Assembly (NCBI RefSeq): GCF_014905175.1
Contig: NC_057792.1
Coordinates: 2,542,001-2,606,000 of the forward strand
DNA length: 64,000 nucleotides
Source of the DNA: Aphidius gifuensis
Lineage: Eukaryota; Arthropoda; Insecta; Hymenoptera; Braconidae
Direction: 5' to 3'
Shown here in pieces: positions 57,842 through 64,000 of this stretch. The notes under the pieces were generated by a model. That model saw only the letters and a list, made by a program, of their open reading frames with translations. It was not told the DNA's origin and searched no databases. Position numbers and translations under genes: made by a program. Positions within the stretch are counted from its first letter, which is position 1. Each line of letters opens with the position of its first letter.

Positions 57842-60138
57842 CTAAACAAAGAAAAATAGTTGATTATTTTGATAAAGTTTATCTTGAATAGATAAGCTAT
57901 GTTTTATTTAATGACATTAAATAATAATTATTGTATTTAGGTCATAGGATATTTTAATAATATAATTACATTCGAAAATGATAATCATGTTTAATTAATT
58001 AATCTATAATCATCTATTTAAATTAAATTTTTGAGATTTTTTGTTTTTGTAATTGCGTTGTAGATGGCTGATAAAAAAAAAAATAAACAAGATTATATAT
58101 TTGTAACCTGTGATGTCAATGATTCCTTTTGTTTGTTGAATAAAAATAGATCACAATAATGTCATTTTAATTTTATCAAAACAACAATGGATTGTCAAAC
58201 AATTAATCAAAGAAAATTAATTATCTTCAAAGTTAAATATCAATCAAATTAAACTATGACATTTGACAGAAAAAAAAAAAACACGGATGAATTGTTTTTG
58301 ACAGGAGAAAAAAAAAAACAATTCTTTTTTTTTTCCGGCTGACAGCCATTTTTATTTTCCTGCAAGCTTGACGAGAAACATGAAAGATGGCAGGAGTTAT
58401 AAATTCCAACATTTGACAATTCAATTTTTTCAAAAAAAAAATATGTCAAAATATATATTTTTTGCAAAATATTAATAAAGTTTAATTATATTAATTTGTT
58501 TATTAATAATCAGTGATAAAGTTTACAATTAATTCAAGTATTTATATATTTTTTTAAGTCATTCAAGTTGAGGTTATGTTTTAATTCAATTTAAAGGTAT
58601 TTTATATATATTTTTTGATAAATCAATATTCATTGTAATTTAATGCAAATAATTGATCGTTTTACAAGGTCTATCAAATTACCAGACACCTAATACATAA
58701 AAATTCTTTCGTGAAATAAATATCATCACAATTTAATCGTTTAAAATATCAAAAAAAACCCCCCAACTGCCAAGATAGTTATTTTATTTTTTTTATTATT
58801 TATAATTTTGATATAATTTTTATTTGGCATTAGTCTCGTTTTTAACAAGGTCCATTATCTCTTCCTCTAATGTACAAGCCATACGCTTATTAGAGTATCT
58901 AAAAATAAATTTTTTCGATATATTCCAAGGCTACATTGACAAACTGATGAAAGAAAATAAAAAAATACCAAATAATTGCAGAAAAAAAAAAGAATGAAAG
59001 AAAAATAAATAAAAAAATTTTCACGACTGCTTCATTGAACTCTTGCGAGTCTTGTTAGAAAATCTTGTGGCTTAGAAATTTTTGTGTGACGATTTGTTGG
59101 GACAATTGCCAATGATTACGTAATAAATTTATTTGTCATGTGTCCCGTTGACCGATTTTTAAATAATCCAATGTTATCTGACCTTGTCTTCTACTCTTCT
59201 CATGGTCGAAAGTCAAACCAAATTATTTCTTCCTTATTTTAAACAATTAAAAAATATATAAAATAATCCAAATAAATATTTTTTTCTAGATAATTTATCA
59301 ATTTTAATTCTCATTTATGTAACGAACACAAAAAAAATATGTAATTTATTGAAAATTCCCGGGTAATGGTGGACATTTTCATTTTTTTTTTTGCGCATGC
59401 CCTAAAAATTGTAAAATAAAAAGAGAGAGAAAACACCTAAAAATAATTGATAACACTGATTAAAAAATTAGATACACATGTATATTTTGAATATTGACAA
59501 ACTAAAAATTCCAAGTCAAAAATAGAAGTTAAAAAAAAAATAATATTGTTATGTGATTAGAATTAAAATTAAAAAAACAATATATATATTTGCAATAAAA
59601 AATTGGGTCATCTGGGGGATGATCCGTGCATTCCGAATAGAGAAACACGACCCTGACTTTCAACCTATCCCTGAATAGTCCAATTCCATAAATAAAATTC
59701 CATAAAAATAAGCGGTAAAAAATAGAGATTTAAATGTCAAATAAGAATTTACAAAAACTAGCAAAAATAATTTGAATTAATTGATAAAAATGAATAGTAA
59801 ATCCTAAATTAAGATAGTATCAATGATTTGACATTGAAAATAATAATAAATATTATGTTATTTTAATTATTAGAATACGATTCACAAAGCAAACTGAAGT
59901 TTGTAACACATGCGCAGATAAAATTTCACGTGATCAGCGCATTTTATAATTAGAGGAGAGAGGGTAAGCCGTCATCATCGAGAAGAACACCAACTCATCT
60001 TGCTCCAACTCGATCACTCGTCGTTAAGCGCGCGTCAACGCCACACCTTTATAAATTTAATAAAATTGGAGAACACTCCATTTTTTTTTTCATCCCATTA
60101 TTTAAAAGAAAAGTTAAAAAACTAAAAAAACAATCAAA
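57842..60138. promoter_or_regulatory. Divergent intergenic region between furry and the ADP/ATP carrier
   Basis: 2.3 kb between two genes transcribed away from each other. The carrier side (59,880-60,060) is GC-richer and contains CATGCGCAGA (about 59,910) and CACGTGAT (about 59,929), resembling NRF1-type and E-box sites, then an unusual GC-rich leader (CGATCACTCGTCGTTAAGCG). The furry side should contain untranslated first exon(s) of furry, which I could not place. No coding region seen. Confidence 0.5.
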
Positions 60139-61930
60139 ATGTCAGGACTTGCTGATCCCGTTGCCTTTGCTAAGGATTTTATTGCTGGTGGTGTATCAGC
60201 AGCAATTTCAAAAACTGCTGTAGCACCAATTGAACGTGTTAAATTACTTCTTCAAGTACAACACATCTCCAAGCAAATTGCAGAAGACCAACGTTACAAG
60301 GGTAAGTACTTGAAAAAAATTCCAGAAAAAATTATTTTAATTGTCTAATGGACCCTCGGCCTCATGCCATTAATCACGAGAAGTCGGCCATGTTGGACCG
60401 CATCATGAATCGATCCACGCCACGACCCGACAATATGTATTACATAAACCTGATTATATAAACTCATTGAAACCTTGATAAATCAACCCCTATATTCATT
60501 TCAAAATATTAATTTAACAATCAGTCTTATGTAATGAGCTTTTTTTCCAATTTTTTTAAATTAAATATTCAAAGTCCTCGACGTGGTGGATGACCTCGTA
60601 AGACTTGCTGAAAAAAAAAATAAAAATACTTGAACATGTGACAAAATAAATTGAGTCAGTGTCATGATTTTTTTTCTTTTTTTTTTTTTGGATGTTAAAC
60701 GAGGTCATGTACGTCAAGATCTTTGAATTCTGTTTTTTTTTATTTGTTAAATTCTGCAGCTCTTTATGTAACTTGCCATTGTTGGCTTGACATTGTACCT
60801 TTGTAGATATTATTCCAACAATTTGTTGATTGTTTGTTATAGAAAGACAATTTGTTTTAAAATCATGATAATTGTTGAATTTTTTTGGCCAATTAAGGCA
60901 GCCATTTTGAAATGTCATTGGAGGTTAGAATCACAACGTGGCTATCAGGATAATTTTAATAATAAAAAATAAACATGTTAATTAATGAATGCCTTTTTTT
61001 TTAATTACAGGAATGGTCGATTGTTTCGTCCGTATCCCAAAAGAACAAGGTTTCGCTAGTTTTTGGCGTGGTAACATGGCCAATGTTATCCGTTATTTCC
61101 CAACTCAAGCACTTAACTTTGCATTCAAGGACAAATACAAGCAAGTTTTCCTTGGTGGTGTTGACAAAAATACTCAATTTATGCGTTATTTCGCTGGTAA
61201 TCTTGCATCTGGTGGTGCTGCTGGTGCAACATCACTTTGCTTTGTCTACCCACTTGATTTTGCAAGAACAAGGTAAATAATAAATGACAAATCAATAAGA
61301 AAAATAAACACAATTATCTTGTGCAAGTATAATAATCATTACTTTGTTGATTCATTTTATAGATTGGCTGCTGATGTTGGTAAAGCTGGTGGTGATCGTG
61401 AATTCACTGGTCTTGGTAACTGTTTGACCAAAATCTTCAAGTCTGATGGTCTTACTGGTCTTTACCGTGGATTTGGTGTATCAGTCCAGGGTATCATTAT
61501 CTATCGTGCATCATACTTTGGTTTCTATGATACCGCTCGTGGTATGCTTCCAGACCCAAAGAAAACTCCATTCCTTGTTTCATGGGGTATTGCACAGGTA
61601 ATTAAAATTATCAATCTCATTCAATTTATACTTTATGAATCATTTATAATTATATAATTTTCTAATAATTAATTTTTAATTATTTAGGTTGTAACAACAG
61701 TTGCTGGTATCATGTCATATCCATTTGACACAGTACGTAGACGTATGATGATGCAATCTGGACGTGCACAAAGTGAAATGCTCTACAAGAGCACCATGCA
61801 CTGCTGGGGTACAATCTACAGAACAGAAGGTGGCTCTGCATTCTTCAAGGGTGCATTCTCCAATGTTCTTCGTGGTACTGGTGGTGCCCTTGTCTTGGTA
61901 CTCTATGACGAAATTAAAAATCTTCTTTAA
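60139..61930 (+). CDS. Mitochondrial ADP/ATP carrier
   Basis: Exons 60139-60301, 61011-61272, 61363-61597 and 61688-61930 join in frame to give 300 residues, the normal length. The protein exchanges cytosolic ADP for matrix ATP across the inner mitochondrial membrane. Three tandem carrier repeats are visible: DFIAGGVSAAISKTAVAPIE with PIERVKLLLQ, then FVYPLDFARTR, then SYPFDTVRRRMMMQSG. The last contains RRRMMM, the signature of ADP/ATP carriers. Codon use is noticeably richer in G/C-ending codons than in its neighbours, as expected for a highly expressed gene. Intron 1 is 709 bases and includes a GC-richer patch at 60,345-60,435. It is orthologous to Drosophila sesB/Ant2. Confidence 0.97.
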
Positions 61931-63562
61931 GAAGTTTTAAATAATAATAACAACATCAATTAATTCATCAAAAAAACAAAATTATAATTTCCTCATCCTC
62001 AAACGTTCCAAATAAGATCTTTAAAAAAAATAAATAACATCGAGAGAGAGACACACTATACCTTCATCCTCAAAGACTAAAAAAAATAAAAGAAAAATAA
62101 TAACACACTAGACAATGTTTTAATCATCCAAATGCATGATCTCGTTATTATTATTAATTTTTTTTTTTTTTTCTAGTTTAAATTATAAAATATAAACGGG
62201 ATTAATTTAAGATGAATTAATAAGAAAGTAAAAAAATATTGGGGTATTAATAATTTTAATTGACAAATCATAATAGGGACGTGTAAATTATTTTTTTTTT
62301 TTTAATTAATAAACACAAAACTTGAAAAAAAAACAAACAAACAAACAAATGTAACATCAATCGACGACGATGACGGGGTGCGTAGACCTGGGCTGCCCTT
62401 GTTCAATAAACTCTCGGCCCATTGTAGAATATTAATTCGTAATAATTTGAATATTATAAAATTACGATCAACGATAAATAATTATAAAACGAATTAATGA
62501 TTTATTAATATCATGTTTAGAGGGTTTAATTTAAATTAAATTAATTAAACTTCGCACTCCAGAACAACAATGTGTAAGATAAATTATTATTTAAAATTAA
62601 TAATTGAAACGATTAAAATTAATGTTATGCATCTGATTTCTGTTCATGTTAGGATGTATGCAGATAAAAATGTCATAAATATAAAAAAATATAAAAAACA
62701 ATTAATAGTAAATTTGTACTTTATTTAAAACCTTATTAATTAATTTTTTTTTTCAATTTGTTTATAGAAAAATTTGCTCAATAAATTTTTCTATTGTTGG
62801 GTTAAATTTAAAGCTGTTTCTTTTTTTTTTTTTTTTCAACAAGTTACTCTATTCAAAGTTCACAAAATTGAGGTCACCAAGAGTTTAATTTTTTATTGAC
62901 TAATTTAAAAAAAAAAATTATCATTTCAAATTATTTTAATGGTCTATTTTATCTGAAATTAAATAATAAATTAAAAATGGGTAATAAATAAAATAACAAT
63001 AAATTATTTAATGATAAAAGAATTTTTTTTTTTTTCAAAGGCCATCAGTCTGCTTGTTAACTCTGAAACAATTATAATTTTTTTTTTTTTTTTGTTAGGA
63101 ATATTAATCAATATCTAGCTTTTTATATAATTAATTTACTTAACATTTATTTTGATAAATATTTTTTTTTTTATCTCAACTAAATCATTGTCTATTTCAA
63201 TTAAATTACAAAGTACGTACATATGAATCTTTGATTATTGTACAATAATATATTTTGTTATTTCTTTTGATTAAATAATTGTTTTATAAATTAAATACAC
63301 TTAATGGGCATTTTAATTATTACTTGACAATAGTCGTGTTAATTGTTAATTGTAATTTATATATTTAAACACTCAGGTGTAAATGGAATGACACAAAAAG
63401 TAAAAGAAAAATTTTTCTATAATAAAAAATCAACTTTATAAGAGATGACATTTTAGGTGAAATGATTTTGTATGACTGAGTGCATTTTTTAAGTTGTTTT
63501 TTGCAATATTTACAGTGCTGTTTAATTGTTAATTAATTAATTGTAATTATTATTAATTATGG
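61931..63562. other. 3' flanks of two convergent genes, no gene seen
   Basis: Begins with the 3' untranslated region of the ADP/ATP carrier, which includes an A-rich stretch and a GC-richer patch at about 62,360-62,420 (CGACGACGATGACGGGGTGC). The remainder is AT-rich, with long T runs, up to the stop codon of the GOLT1 gene on the other strand. Confidence 0.5.
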
Positions 63563-63950
63563 TCATACAGTTGTCCTGTTGGAATCTCCAGCAATCATGT
63601 CTAATATTTTACTGACTCCTGGCATATTTAAGAATGTTCCTAATATTGGAACTCTTCTCAAAAAATTAACAGCAACTGGTAAAAATCCACTGTAAATAAT
63701 TTGATAATTTAATTAACAAAACAATAAATAAAAACTGAATAAATTAATTGAGATTTTTTTAAAACACATACCTGAATAAAATAACAAAACCATATGTTTC
63801 AATGATCATACCAACAATTGGCCATCCAATTAAAACAATAACAATACCACCAAGAAATGCCAAACTTCCTTTTAATTTATGTTTTTGAAAGAAAAAGCTG
63901 AATGTACGTTTTGGTCCAATGACACATCCAAGTCCTGATATAAACAACAA
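63563..63950 (-). CDS. GOLT1 (Got1) Golgi transport protein, 3' part
   Basis: Two exons, 63772-63950 and 63563-63689, join at a phase-2 intron; the 5' part lies beyond the window. They encode the last three transmembrane segments of Got1/GOLT1: LLFISGLGCVIGPKRTFSFF (with the family mark I-G-x-KRTFSFFFQ), GGIVIVLIGWPIVGMIIETY, then GFLPVAVNFLRRVPILGTFL and the C-terminal tail ending SNRTTV. Got1 is a small four-pass membrane protein needed for fusion of ER-derived vesicles with the Golgi and for sorting of secretory cargo. The upstream AG acceptor at 63,951-63,953 confirms that another exon precedes. No defects seen. Confidence 0.92.
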
Positions 63951-64000
63951 CTGTAAATTATAAAATAATTCATTAATTATTGTTTATTTTTATTCAATAT

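Noticed and set aside
60556..60972. Open frames in intron 1 of the ADP/ATP carrier
   Set aside because: Inside a well-supported intron, with low-complexity Lys or Phe runs and no homology.

Overview
The window is very AT-rich eukaryotic DNA with intron-bearing genes, long A/T runs and short introns. The recognisable genes (a Scratch-type zinc-finger factor, Furry, an insect-style peptide GPCR, ADP/ATP carrier, GOLT1) place it in an insect. The extreme AT content and compact introns would suit a parasitoid wasp (for example an aphidiine braconid), but that is inference from composition only.

Layout. 1-3.9 kb: transposon-like debris (two foldback elements, one TTAA-flanked MITE) and a decayed, once intron-bearing Aurora-kinase copy. 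3.9-4.7 kb: a small secreted protein of unknown family. 6.3-19.2 kb: the most striking region, a tandem array of nine two-exon genes on the minus strand encoding secreted proteins with the exact six-cysteine spacing and the intron position of the crustacean hyperglycemic hormone / ion transport peptide (CHH/ITP) family. Most carry a long C-terminal tail not typical of the family. At least five broken copies or exon fragments, including one inverted block, lie among them. 20.8-22.7 kb: a Scratch-family repressor followed by about 8.5 kb of gene-free upstream DNA. 31.2-33.9 kb: a 12-exon divergent kleisin (Rec8/Rad21-like). 34.6-37.4 kb: a rearranged patch with a truncated duplicate of the furry 3' end and a roughly 0.72-kb tandem duplication of two exons of an unrecognised gene. 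38.4-57.8 kb: the whole furry gene (20 coding exons, about 3,400 residues), carrying in its introns two identical tRNA-Ala(AGC) genes and an opposite-strand peptide GPCR resembling the CNMamide receptor. 60.1-61.9 kb: the mitochondrial ADP/ATP carrier. 63.6 kb to the end: the 3' part of a GOLT1 Golgi transport gene.

The housekeeping genes (furry, ADP/ATP carrier, GOLT1) look conserved and intact, whereas 1-20 kb and 34-37.5 kb are dynamic, with repeated unequal exchange, inversion and exon loss. The leading candidate for something undescribed is the CHH/ITP-like array: several copies share an upstream motif (TACTGCGCAT as read on the plus strand), a novel conserved tail motif (RSI[IV]LP) and variable N-terminal inserts, suggesting a hormone fold that expanded into a secreted effector-like family. 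Exon coordinates were worked out by hand from splice sites and reading phase.
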